From Dastarcus helophoroides (Eukaryota > Arthropoda > Insecta > Coleoptera > Bothrideridae): 64,000 bases of DNA. The stretch lies in the NCBI GenBank assembly GCA_028583605.1, contig CM053332.1:27802956-27866955 (forward strand), given 5' to 3'. Below the pieces are notes generated by a model. It was not told where the DNA came from and did no database searches. It was given only the letters and a program-made list of their open reading frames with translations. Shown piece by piece: positions 1 through 11,219 of this stretch. The position numbers and the translations under genes were made by a program. How positions within the stretch are numbered: the stretch's first letter is position 1; the number at the start of each line of letters is the position of its first letter.

Positions 1-603
1 TTTTTTCAAAGATAGTTCAATTTTTTTCGAAATTTTAGTCTAAGATATTGTGAATTTCTACTAAATTTTTTCTTTTTCCTTAAAATTTTTTGAAGTGAAT
101 TTGCCTTAATTTTCGTTTCTCGATCTTCAAGATTTTTCTCCAAATTTCATCGTTTTCAAACGTGGATTTTTCTCACTTGAATTCTTTTGAATTTTATTCC
201 TTGCTAGAAACCACTCATATATTTTGCCTGTTTCCCCCTCAATTTGACTTTTTCTCGAATGTTTATATTTAAATCAAAATGCAGTATTTAAAATTTGCTG
301 GAAAAGACACTATTTTTTTTCGAAATTTTAGTCTAAGATATTGTGAATTTCTACTAAATTTTTTCTTTTTCCTTAAAATTTTTTTCTTAAATTTGCCTTC
401 AAAATTTCGTTTCTCAACTTCAAGATTTTTCTCCAAATTTCATCGTTTTCAAAACGTGATTTTCTCAACATTGAATTCTTTTTGAAATTTTATTCCTGCT
501 AGAAACACTCAAATATTTTGCCGTTTCCTCAAAATTTGACTTTTTCTCGAAATGTTTATATTTAAATCAAAATTCAGTATTTAAAATTTCTGGAAAAGAC
601 GAC
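1..603. repeat. Two tandem copies of a ~293-bp T-rich repeat
   Basis: The phrase TAGTCTAAGATATTG occurs at 36 and 329, giving a period of 293 bp, and the following text stays alignable to about 603. The copies differ mainly by small indels in homopolymer runs. No gene: the open frame at 279-485 is Phe/Leu-rich because the DNA is T-rich. The left boundary may lie outside the window. Confidence 0.75.
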
Positions 604-1400
604 TTTTTTTTCAAAATTTGTAATTTTTACGAAATTTTTATCTTTTTCTATAAATTTCTTTTTCTTTTCGAAATTTGTTTTTAGAAATTTAATTTTTTTC
701 CTAGAAATTCGTTTTTTCTTAAAATTTTTTTTTCCTTTTCAAAATTTGTTTTTAGAAATTTAGATTAATTAAAATTCGCCTTTTTTTTTCAAAATTTTGA
801 CAGCTTTCTCAAAAATCTCTTTTAGAAATTTCGATGTTTATGTCAACTTCATATCCATTATGGTCCTAGAAATTTCAACTTTTTCTTCGAAATTATTCTT
901 TTATTTTTCAAAAAATTCGCCAATTTCGTAGACAACTATTCTCAAATTTGACTATTTTTTTAAAAATTAAAATTTCTGTGGAAAATTTTTATTCTTTTTC
1001 TCGAAATTTGGTCATTTTGCTCGAAGTACGTCTTTTTTGGAATTTTCGACTATTTTTTCAAAATTCGTTTTGTTATTCCTAAATTTGCATTTTATTCTAA
1101 TATTTAACTTTCTTTTGAATTTGACTTTCTTTGGAAAATTGTAAAATTTTTTCTTGATATTAAACTCTCTATATTTCGAATGTTTTTCTTGAAATATCGC
1201 TTTTTTTCAAAATTCCGTAATGTTAAGTTTTTTTTCTAAAAATTTAGATCTTAAAGAAACTAAATTTTTTGAAATTTTTACTGAACTCGTAAATTTTCTA
1301 GAAATTTTAACCTTTTTCTCGAAATTCATCTTTTTTTTTCGAAATTTTGTTCTTTTTTCTTAAAATATTTTTCAATTTTCAAAATTTCACTTTTTGACTG
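604..1400. repeat. Degenerate T-rich low-complexity tract
   Basis: Irregularly repeated AAATTTCGAC and TTTTTCTC words, roughly every 20-30 bases, with T far exceeding A on the + strand. No gene, RNA or clear long-period repeat is visible. Confidence 0.6.
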
Positions 1401-4230
1401 TCAACATTTTTCCGGAAAATATTAATTTTGAAGAAAAATTGGAAATTTTCCAGAAAAAATATAACAATTCAGAAGGATTCCAAGTATTATAAATGTTATA
1501 TTTTGACAAAAAGACACGATTTTTAAAAACTACTACTTTTTGGCCTTTTTATTTAATAATCATCATTATTTGAAAGTCATCATTTTACCACAAAATATTA
1601 ATTTTAAAGAAAAACTCGAAAATTTCCAAAAAAATTATAACAATTCAGAAGGATTCCAAGTATTTTAAATGTTATATTTTGACAAAAAGAGACGACTTTT
1701 AAAAAATTCTACTTTTTGGACTTTTTATTCAATAATCATAAATTTTTGAAGTCCATTATTTTTCCTCAAAATATCAATTTTGAAGAAAAACTCCAAAATT
1801 TTCAAAGAAAATATAACAATTCAGAAGAATTCCAAATATTTTAAATGTTATATTTTGACAAAAAGAGACGACTTTTAAAAAATTCTACTTTTTGGCCTCT
1901 TTATTCAATAATCATCAATTTTTGAAGTCCATCATTTTTCCTCAAAATATTAATTTAGAAGAAAAACTCGAAAATTTTCAAAAAAAATGTAACAATTCAG
2001 AAGAATTCCAAATATTTTAAATGTTATTTATATTTTGACAAAAAAACACGATTTTTACAAAATTGTACTTTTTGGCCTTTTCTTTGAATAACCATCACTT
2101 TTTGAAATCCATCATTTTTCCCAAAAAAATTAATTTTGAAGAAAAACTCGTAATTTTCCAAAAAAAAATAATAACAATTCAAAAGGTTTCCAAGTATTAT
2201 AAATGTTATATTTTGACAGAAAGAATTTTTTTTTAAATTCTGCTTTTTAGCCTTTTCATTCAATAATCATTTTTTTGGAAATCCAACATTTTTCCTCAAA
2301 ATATTAATTTTAAAGAAAAACTCGAAAATTTCAAAAAAAATATATAACAATGCAGAAGGATTCCCAGTATTTTAAATGTTATATTTTGACAAAAAGACAA
2401 GATTTTTAAAAATTCTGCCTTTTAGCCTTTTTGAAATCCTACATTTTTCCTCAAAATATTAATTTTAAAGAAAAACTCGAAAATTTCCAACAAAAAAATA
2501 TAACAATTCAGAAGAATTCCAAGGATTTTAAATTTAATATTTTGACAAAAAATACGATTTTTTAAAAATTCTACTTTTTGGCCTTTTCGTTCCATAACCA
2601 TCATATTTGAAATCTATAATTTTTCCTCAAAATATCAATTTTGAAGAAAAACTCGAAAATTTTCAAAAAAAATATAACAATTCAGAAGAATTCCAAATAT
2701 TTTAAATGTTATATTTTGACAAAAAGACACGATTTTTACAAAATTCTACTTTTTGGCCTTTTCTTTGAATAACCATCACTTTTTGAAATCCATCATTTTT
2801 CCCAAAAAAATTATTTTTGAAGAATAACTTGAAATTTTCCAAAAAAAAATAATAATTCAGAAGGTTTCCAAGTATTATAAATGTTATATTTTGACAGACA
2901 GGATTTTTTTTAAATTCTGTTTTTTGGCCTTTTCATTCAATAATCATCTTTTTTGGAAATCCAACATTTTTCCTTAAAATATTAATTTTAAAGAAAAACT
3001 CGAAAATTTCAAAAAAAATATATAACAATTCAGAAGGATTCCCAGTATTTTAAATGTTATATTTTGACAAAAAGACAAGATTTTTAAAAATTCTGCCTTT
3101 TAGCCTTTTTGAAATCCTACATTTTTCCTCAAAATATTAATTTTAAAGAAAAACTCGAAAATTTCCAACAAAAAAATATAACAATTCAGAAGAATTCCAA
3201 GGATTTTAAATTTAATATTTTGACAAAAAATACGATTTTTTAAAAATTCTACTTTTTGGCCTTTTCGTTCCATAACCATCATATTTGAAATCTATAATTT
3301 TTCCTCAAAATATCAATTTTGAAGAAAAACTCGAAAATTTTCAAAAAAAATATAACAATTCAGAAGAATTCCAAATATTTTAAATGTTATATTTTGACAA
3401 AAAGACACGATTTTTACAAAATTCTACTTTTTGGCCTTTTCTTTGAATAACCATCACTTTTTGAAATCCATCATTTTTCCCAAAAAAATTAATTTTAAAG
3501 AAAAACTCGAAATTTTCCAAAAAAAAATAATAACAATTCAGAAGGTTTCCAAGTATTATAAATGTTATATTTTGACAGAAAGGATTTTTTTTTAAATTCT
3601 GCTTTTTAGCCTTTTCATTTAATAATCATCTTTTTTGGAAATCCAACATTTTTCCTCAAAATATTAATTGTTAAGAAAAACTCGAAAATTTCAAAAAAAA
3701 AATATAATTCAGAAGGATTCCCATTATTTTTAATGTTATATTTTGACAAAAAGACAAGATTTTTTAAAAATTCTGCTTTCTGGCCTTTTTGAAATCCAAT
3801 ATTTTTCTTTAAAATTTTAATTTTAAAGAAAAACTCGAAAATTTTCAACAAAAAAATATAACAATCCAGAAAAATTCCAAGGATTTTAAATTCTACTTTT
3901 TGGCCTTTTCATTCAATAACCATCATTTTTTGAAATCTATAATTGTTCCGCAAAATATTAATTTTAAAGAAAAATTGGAAATTTGCCAAAAAAATATAAC
4001 AATTTAGAAGAATTCCAAGAATTTTAAATGTTATATTTTGTCAAAAAGACACGATTTTTAAAAATTTTCTACCTTTTGGCCTTTTCATTCAATGATCATC
4101 AATTTTTAAAATTCCTCATTTTTCCTCGAAATATTAATTTTAAAACAACACTCAAAATTTTCCAAAAAAATAACAATTCAAAATATTAAAAATGTTATAT
4201 TTGGACAAAAATACACGATTTTTAGAAAAT
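1400..4230. repeat. ~175-bp tandem array with a 678-bp higher-order unit
   Basis: The landmark AACAATTCAGAA (or a close variant) recurs at 1463, 1639, 1815, 1991, 2173, 2346, 2502, 2676, then near 2851, 3024, 3180 and 3354, so the monomer is about 156-182 bp. The run from about 2,340 to 3,000 is repeated almost exactly from about 3,018 to 3,680. Identical 60-codon frames at 2422-2604 and 3100-3282 (- strand) are offset by 678 bp, which gives a higher-order unit of four monomers. The open frames are Lys/Phe-rich composition products, not genes. Confidence 0.85.
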
Positions 4231-4239
4231 TCTAAATAA

Positions 4240-7200
4240 TTACAAAATATCAAATTTAAAAGAAAATTTTCAAACAATTGAAATCCCCAAAAAAGGCAAA
4301 CTGTAAAAAAAATGATAACTTTCAAAAAAAAAGTTCATAAAAGATCTAAATTTTTAAATAAAAATTTGAAAATGTTGAAATTCGAGAGTCGCAATTTTGA
4401 AAGTCACGGTTTTAAAAAAGTCGACATTTTGAAGTCTCTATTTTCCAAAAAAGGACGAAGTTTTCAAAAAACCTTGACATAATAAAAAAATCGAAATAAA
4501 AAAATAAAAATTTTTAAAGTAAAAATTTTGAAAAAACTAAATCAAAACTTTGAAAAATGGCCAAAAGATTCAAAAAAGTCAATCCATCCTGAAATTTGTT
4601 AACAAACTTTCGAATCTTAACTTAAATTATTGGAAAAATATCGAAATTTTAGAATCAACAAACGCAGAAGAAGACAAAATTCAGAATTTACTAACACTAT
4701 GTGATTTTGAAAAAAAAAAAAACAATTTTTGTGAAAAACTTTTAAGTTTGTATAAGCACATGCTGGAAATATATCAAAATTGGAGGCAAAAAAACAAATC
4801 AGAGTATCGAAATTTTAGGATCAACAAACTAACAAGAAACCAAAATTCAGAATTTATTAAAACTAAACTTCAAGTTTATAAAAGATCTAAATTTTCAAAT
4901 AATATTTGAAAATGTTGAATTTCAAAAGCCGCAGTTTTGAGTCCCGGTTTTAAAAAAGTCGACATTTTGAAGTCTATATTTTCCAAAAAAAAAGAAGTTT
5001 CAAAAAACCTTGACATACTCAAAAAAAAAATCGAAATCACAAAAAGAATTAACATTTTTAAAGTAGAAATTTTGAAAAAACTAAATCAAAACTTTGAAAA
5101 ATGGCCAAAGGATTCAAAAAAGTCAATCCATCCTGAATTTGTTACCAAACTTTCGAATCTTAACTCAAATTATTGGAAAAATATCGAAATTTTAGAATCA
5201 AAATATCGAAATTTTAGGATCAACAAACTAACAAGAAAACAAAATTCAGAATTTATTAAAACTAAACTTCAAGTTTATAAAAGATCTAAAGTTTCAAATA
5301 AATATTTGAAAATGTTGAATTTCAAAAGCCGCAGTTTTGAGTCCCGGTTTTAAAAAAGTCGACATTTTGAAGTCTCTATTTTCCAAAAAAAAAGAAGTTT
5401 CAAAAAACCTTAACATACTCAAAAAAAAAATCGAAATCAAAAAAGAATTAACATTTTTAAAGTAGAAATTTTGAAAAAACTAAATCAAAACTTTGAAAAA
5501 TGGCCAAAAAATTCAAAAAAGTCAATCCATCCTGAATTTGTTACCAAACTTTCGAATCTTAACTCAAATTATTGGAAAAATATCGAAATTTTAGAATCAA
5601 AATATCGAAATTTTAGGATCAACAAACTAACAAGAAAACAAAATTCAGAATTTATTAAAACTAAACTTCAAGTTCATAAAAGATCTAAATTTTCAAATAA
5701 ATATTTGAAAATGTTGAATTTCAAAAGCCGCAGTTTTGAGTCCCGGTTTCAAAAAAGTCGACATTTTGAAGTCTCCATTTTTCAAAAAAAAGAAGTTTCA
5801 AAAAACCTTAACATACTCAAAAAAAAATCGAAATCAAAAAAAGAATTAACATTTTTAAAGTAGAAATTTTGAGAAAACTAAATCAAAACTTTGAAAAATG
5901 GCCAAAAAATTCAAAAAAGTCAATCCATCCTGAATTTGTTACCAAACTTTCGAATCTGAACTCAAATTATTGGAAAAATATCGAAATTTTAGAATCAAAA
6001 TATCGAACTCTTAGGATCAACAAACTAACAAGAAAACAAAATTCAGAATTTATTAAAACTAAACTTCAAGTTCATAAAAGATCTAAATTTTCAAATAAAT
6101 ATTTGAAAATCTTTAATTTCGAGTCGCAATTTTGGAAGTCACACTTTTAAAAAAGTTGACATTCTGAAGTCACTATTTCCCAAAAAAGACGAAGTTTTTA
6201 AAAAACCCTGACATGCTCAAAAAATCGAAATTAAAAGAAATTAAAAGTTTTACAGTAGAAATTTTGAAAAAACGAAATCAAAACTTTGGAAAATGGTGAA
6301 AGAATTAAAAAAAGTCAATCCATCCTGAAATTTGTTAACAAACTTTCGAATCTCAACTTAAATTACTGGAAAAATATTAAAATTTTAGAATCAACAAACG
6401 CAGAAGAAGACAAAATTCAGAATTTACTAACACTATGTGATTTTGAGAAAAAAAACCAATTTTTGTGAAAAACTTAAAAAAAAAAAATTTATCAAAATTG
6501 GAGGCAAAATATCAAATCAGAGTATCGAAATTTTAGGATCAACAAACTAACAAGAAAACAAAATTCAGAATTTATTAAAACTAAACTTCAAGTTTATAAA
6601 AGATATAAATTTTCAAATAAATATTTGAAAATGTTGAATTTCAAAAGCCGCAGTTTTGAGTCCCGGTTTTAAAAAAGTCGACATTTTGAAGTCCCTATTT
6701 TCCAAAAAAAAGAAGTTTCAAAAAACCTTTACATACTCAAAAAAAAAATCGAAATCAAAAAAAGAATTAACATTTTTAAAGTAGAAATTTTGAAAAAACT
6801 AAATCAAAACTTTGAAAAATGGCCAAAAAATTCAAAAAAGTCAATCCATCCTGAATTTGTTACCAAACTTTTGAATCTTAACTCAAATTATTGGAAAAAT
6901 ATCGAAATTTTAGAATTAAAATATCGAAATTTTAGGATCAACAAACTAACAAGAAAACAAAATTCAGAATTTATTAAAACTAAACTTCAAGTTCATAAAA
7001 GATCTAAATTTTCAAATAAATATTTGAAAATCTTTAATTTCGAGTCGCAATTTTGGAAGTCACACTTTTAAACAAGTTGACATTCTGAAGTCACTATTTC
7101 CCAAAAAAGACGAAGTTTTTAAAAAACCCTGACATGCTCAAAAAAATCGAAATCAAAAGAAATTAAAAGTTTTACAGTAGACATTTTGAAAAAACGAAAT

Positions 7201-7620
7201 CAAAACTTTGGAAAATGGTCAAAGGATTAAAAAAAGTCAATCCATCCTGAAATTTGTTAACAAACTTTCGAATCTTAACTTAAATTATTGGAAAAATATC
7301 GAAATTTCAGAATCAACAAACGCAGAAGAAGACAAAATTCAGAATTTACCAACATTATGTGATTTTGAAAAAAAAAACAATTTTTGTGAAAAACTTTTAA
7401 ATTTGTATGGACACATGCTGGAAATTTATCAAAATTGGAGGCAAAATATCCAATCAAAATATCGAAATCTTAGGATCAGCAACCTCAGAAGAAATCAATA
7501 TTCAGAATTCCTTAAAAATAAATTGATTTTGAGAGAAAAAAAAAACAATTTTTGCGAAAAACATTTAAATTTGTATAGGCACATGCTAGAAATTTATCAA
7601 AATTGGAAGCAAATTTGTTT
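4240..7620. repeat. A-rich tandem array of ~399-bp and ~520-540-bp units
   Basis: The landmark AGATCTAAA (AGATATAAA once) falls at about 4342, 4883, 5282, 5681, 6079, 6601 and 7000, giving spacings of 541, 399, 399, 398, 522 and 399. The longer units carry an extra ~125-140-bp block that includes AACGCAGAAGAAGACAAAAT. Repeats in the same phase leave Lys/Asn-rich frames open for up to about 139 codons. The frames recur only because the DNA does, and they show no recognisable domain. Confidence 0.85.
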
Positions 7621-8062
7621 AAACTGACAACAAATTTGTTCAAACTGACATCAAGTTTGTACAAATTAGAAACAACTCTATTAAAAATAGAAAAAAAAAT
7701 TGTTCACACTAGAAATAAACTTACTTAGATGAATAGCAAATTTTTTAAAATCAGAATCAAACTTATGCAAATTAGAAGCAAACTATCGAAATTAAGAGCA
7801 AATTGGTTAAAATTGGAAGCAATCAGAAGCAAGTTTGATAACGAAGGCTTCCACGGTCAGAGTCAGTACAGGATATACTTCTTCCGGGATTGGACCCTGT
7901 CAAAGAACTACTAAAAGTGTTCGACGTTTCGCCCACGTTTCGGTGGGCGAAACGTCGAACACTTTTAGTAGTTCTTTGACACGGTCCAATCCCGGAAGAA
8001 GTATAAAATGTACAGAAGCAAGTTTGTTTAAAAGCAAAGAACAATTTTTCAAATCTTAAGCC
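7621..8062. repeat. Short-motif degenerate repeat (AGAAGCAA / CAAATTTGTT)
   Basis: Variants of AAATTAGAAGCAAA and CAAATTTGTTCAAACTGA recur every ~25-30 bases. The tract is interrupted by the palindrome at 7,838-8,012 and resumes after it. No gene. Confidence 0.55.
7838..8012. mobile_element. 175-bp palindromic insertion with 14-bp target-site duplication
   Basis: The arms (about 7,859-7,938 and 7,945-8,020) are near-perfect reverse complements around a six-base loop GTTTCG. The identical 14-mer CAGAAGCAAGTTTG lies on both sides (7,824-7,837 and 8,013-8,026), as expected of a target-site duplication, though the host tract is itself rich in AGAAGCAA words. The inner arm reads GTGGGC, then GAAA, then CGTC, which resembles a hammerhead 3' half (stem II strand, GAAA, short stem III, NUH), but no CUGANGA core is present. 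It may be two head-to-head 3' halves of a fourth ribozyme family. Open frames across it are mirror images of the palindrome. Confidence 0.75.
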
Positions 8063-8065
8063 AAT

Positions 8066-9159
8066 TTGTTAAAATTAACAGCATTATTATTTAAAGTTGC
8101 ATATTTTGACATTTTTTACCCACATTTTAGACATTTGTGTGCATATTTGCATACATATTTTAAACTTTTCATGTCGCACGAAACCCGGTCTCTAGTGGTT
8201 GAATCCGACGATCTACGACTCAAGTGGTCCACTAGCTATGGTCCACTGTACGCTTTAGAGGGCCGCACACTGTAATCTATGTTGCATTCTATTTACATTA
8301 AAATGTTTCAGTTAAAATCGAGTTAAATTTGAAGAAATTTTTTCTTTTCTTCTTCTTCCTACATTAGGACGTAGTTTTGTGTTTCTTACAATGTTTTTGA
8401 CTCTTGGGATGCGGAGGTCCAGCTTTCGTACCAACGTTTTGGTGATCTTCCTGGGTAGAGTGGAAAAACCATGTAGATAGGATGCCTGATAACCGGCTAC
8501 CCAGAATAGTAAAAACGAAAAGAACTCAGGACTCAGGAAGAGAAATTTTTATTAAATAAATTCCATTTTTTTTATTACCATGTTGATTTAAATTTCTAAA
8601 AAATTCCAGGTCTAGTTTACACTTAACTTTTTGTAATAAAATCTCCTGAAGTGTTCCATCACGTCTTGCATTGTGTCTGTTTTGTATTAAGCCACAGTTG
8701 ATTTAAATTATGATCCAACACTGATGCATGTCCCTTAATCTAAAATTTCAGTTGAATAGGGCGAGGTCTCATCTGCAGTTAATAAAGTCTGATCAGTGAG
8801 CGTCTCCCGTCATTATGGGTTTTTGTTCATTCCTGAAATAACACTTGAGATTGTTTGATGAAAAATCTCTGGAAATTGACAGGTCTTTTATTTGCAGATT
8901 TTGCTCATTCACATCCTATCCCTTGCTCCTCCTTAGACGATTGTGTTCGTTTGACAGGGTGGTAATTCGCGCGACCATCGTTCATCGGCACGCCGTGTCC
9001 CTAAATAGATCTTTATTTGTCTTTGTGGTAACGAGATCTTAGCTTCTGATCTTCAGCTTAAATTACTTTTCTATGGCGGCCGAGCTAAGAAATTTTATTA
9101 AACTCGAACGAGCTAAAAACGTTTAAAGTATAACAGTCGTCCTCTGTCCTCCATAAAGA
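8066..9159. other. Complex non-repetitive sequence, no assignable gene
   Basis: Base composition is more balanced than in the neighbours. The stretch 8,170-8,275 is the most complex and could be old transposon sequence. It contains two nearby copies of GGTCCACT, and the short frame through it (8,066-8,275 +) resembles no family I know. A stop-free - strand frame at 8,298-8,548 has balanced residue composition but no ATG. No tRNA fold, promoter or splice structure could be supported. Confidence 0.4.
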
Positions 9160-9216
9160 GAGCAATCTTTGTTTTAATTTTTCTTGGCTTCAGGGGACAA
9201 GATTTGCATTTCAATT
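9160..9216 (+). mobile_element. Solitary 3'-end fragment of family C element
   Basis: The text from AGAGCAATCTTTG through CAGGGGACAAGATTTG to TTTCAATT matches the region downstream of the family C hammerhead in the copies at 15.4, 28.8 and 61.3 kb. No ribozyme core is present, so this is a truncated fragment. Confidence 0.7.
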
Positions 9217-9737
9217 TATAAACAAAGAAGAAAATAAACTATCGACTTTTGACGATTATTTTTTTCAAAGCAAACAATGTGAGCGTTAGTTTTAAATGTC
9301 GTTTCATCCCCAATGCTTCATCGCTTTCGTCGTTAAAGGTTTATCTATTTGCGACGAATCTGGCAAAAAGACACGCAGCGTAGTAATTTTTAAAATATCG
9401 TTCGAGCTAGATCTAGACAGTTCGGGGATGTAGTACGCTAATTCGGCCGGTAAGAGGTATATCGCACTTATCACCCTAACCCAGCTTTAATATTTAACGA
9501 CAAAAGCTGTAAAATCGTCCGACATGAAGCAAACGCTGACATACACCGTCTTTTTAACGCCCGACTTTCATTAAAGCCGCTCTATAAATCTCTATTGCAC
9601 AGAAACTTCCCTTCTAAATATCAAGTAAAATCGCCAACATAAAAGTAATTATCTAAGTGTAAAGTTTCGACTTTGCATAATAAATTTAATATATGACCGA
9701 ATTTACGAGGGTTAAGCGCGTTTGCGATCGTAATTTT
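9217..9737. other. Apparently single-copy non-coding sequence
   Basis: Sequence of relatively high complexity with no long ORF and no repeat seen elsewhere in the window. It could include cis-regulatory DNA, but nothing specific is recognisable. Confidence 0.35.
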
Positions 9738-10409
9738 ATCAATAACCCAGCGCATCCACCTTTTTACACATTGACGATTATTTCTTTTTATTTATTCGAT
9801 GCCAACAACAACCCCAGACGAATTTTTATGGAAAAACACACCCTCTAACATAAAATATGCATCTAAACAAACTTGAAAAACGTCAAAATCCTTGAAATAT
9901 GGCTGTCATAATAATCGCAAACCCGGCGCATCCGCCACGACAATCGCGTTTTAGCCGAGTGCGGACAAGTGGACGGACCCAAGACGAAAATTTATGGGAA
10001 AACACACCCTCTGATATAGAATAAGCTAAACAAATTTGAAAATTATCAAATTTCTGGAAATATGATTGTATTAAGTATCCAACACGAAAATTATTTCGCG
10101 TTTTACCCGAGTGCGGGCAAGTGGACGAGCCCGAGACTAATATTGATGGGAAAACACATCCTCCTAACATAAAAGTGTCTAAACAAACTTTAAAAACAAT
10201 CCTAGGACTGTGATTGTATTAATAATCGTTAACCCGGCGCATCCGCCATTTTACAAAATCGGCGATTATTTCGCGTTTGAGCCGAGTGCGGACAACCGGA
10301 CAGAGCCGGGACGAATATTTATGGGGAGACGCGCCCCGGTGGCGTAAAATAAGCGTCCGAATAAAATTTGAATTTGCCGAAATTCCGCCGGAGTGGAGTG
10401 AAATTGCCT
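9738..10409. repeat. Four diverged tandem copies of a ~150-190-bp repeat
   Basis: Copies start near 9,738, 9,909, 10,073 and 10,221. Shared blocks in order: CCGGCGCATCCGCC (decayed in copy 1, lost in copy 3), ATTATTTCGCGTTT, CCGAGTGCGG then CAAGTGGAC, ATTTATGGGAAAACACA, ATAAAAT and AAACAAACTT. Divergence is high, so the array is old compared with the 547-bp satellite. The 14-base GC-rich block recurs elsewhere in unrelated contexts (34.1, 35.5, 45.2 and 47.4 kb). Short - strand frames across it repeat with the DNA and are not genes. Confidence 0.8.
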
Positions 10410-11050
10410 GATTCATATGTGATTTAGAAAGGACAGTAATTATAAAGGCAATTAGTAGCTGCCGGTGCATCAATATATCTAGTAGGTCGCCTTTGTTGTA
10501 CGAACACGCACACTATGATAATGCCGCATAGCACTTATTCGCAAGTGTTATTCAATTTATCTGGCCGCATTCGCGCATTTTGTTTATTGGTCTGGTGTGA
10601 TTTCTACACGTGTCTAAAGCACGTGTGATCTTAACCCTCAAAAGCACAAGAATTGCCGCCGAAAACGTTAAATTACCGCGAACCGCGTGTTTATAATATT
10701 ACCAAAGTTGCTACGGATCTCATCGTAATTTATAAAGAGGGAATCAATAAGATTAGCCTACGAATTACAAACGTTACTTGTACTCTCATATTTCGAATAG
10801 TATAACCATTTTGAAACATGAAATCTTAAATATCTTTTAAGACCTATATAAAGCATCTTGAAGTAATAAAAAATTTTTAACGAATGTGCTTCCGGCAACA
10901 GATATTTAAAATTAGTTGTAAATATTGCCTAGATTTTTACAATTGGTGAAAATAAATTATAAATACCACGCTTTTTGCTTAAGGTTAAGAAGTGACTTCA
11001 AAAGTAAAGCGACTTTAAGTAGCGATTGGTGACGCACAAAGCAGGATTAG
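10410..11050. other. Single-copy non-coding sequence
   Basis: No ORF and no internal repeat. It contains a CACGTGT..ACACGTG pair around 10,606-10,626 that could be chance. No feature is supported. Confidence 0.35.
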
Positions 11051-11051
11051 T

Positions 11052-11190
11052 TCTCTTGCTATCTCACTTCTTGTTTTGTCTTGCTGTCTTGCTGTCTTGC
11101 TGAGCAAGACAAGAAGTTTCTTGCTGGTTTGATTTTTGTCTTGCTAGCATGAGTTTTGCTTTTTTTTGGTTCTTGCTTATTTGTTTTGCG
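11052..11190. repeat. Imperfect TCTTGCTG microsatellite
   Basis: The words TCTTGCTG and TTTTGTCTTGC recur across about 140 bases, including an inverted AGCAAGACAAGAAG. A simple-sequence expansion. Confidence 0.75.
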
Positions 11191-11219
11191 CATGAACAAC
11201 AATAAAACACATAGGTATA

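Noticed and set aside
1..603. Indel differences between the two 293-bp copies as biological divergence
   Set aside because: The changes are mostly homopolymer-length differences and could equally be consensus errors, so I draw no age from them.
2024..3851. - strand frames encoding repeated Phe/Lys/Asn peptides
   Set aside because: Shadows of the ~175-bp array. The identical frames are explained by the 678-bp duplication.
4550..7627. Family of Lys/Asn-rich open frames of 60-139 codons with similar proteins
   Set aside because: They recur because the ~399-bp DNA unit recurs. Composition is that of A-rich DNA, starts are arbitrary, and no domain is visible.
8170..8275. tRNA or tRNA-derived SINE suggested by GGTTGAATCC
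   Set aside because: No acceptor stem or A box at the correct distance, and no cloverleaf could be drawn.
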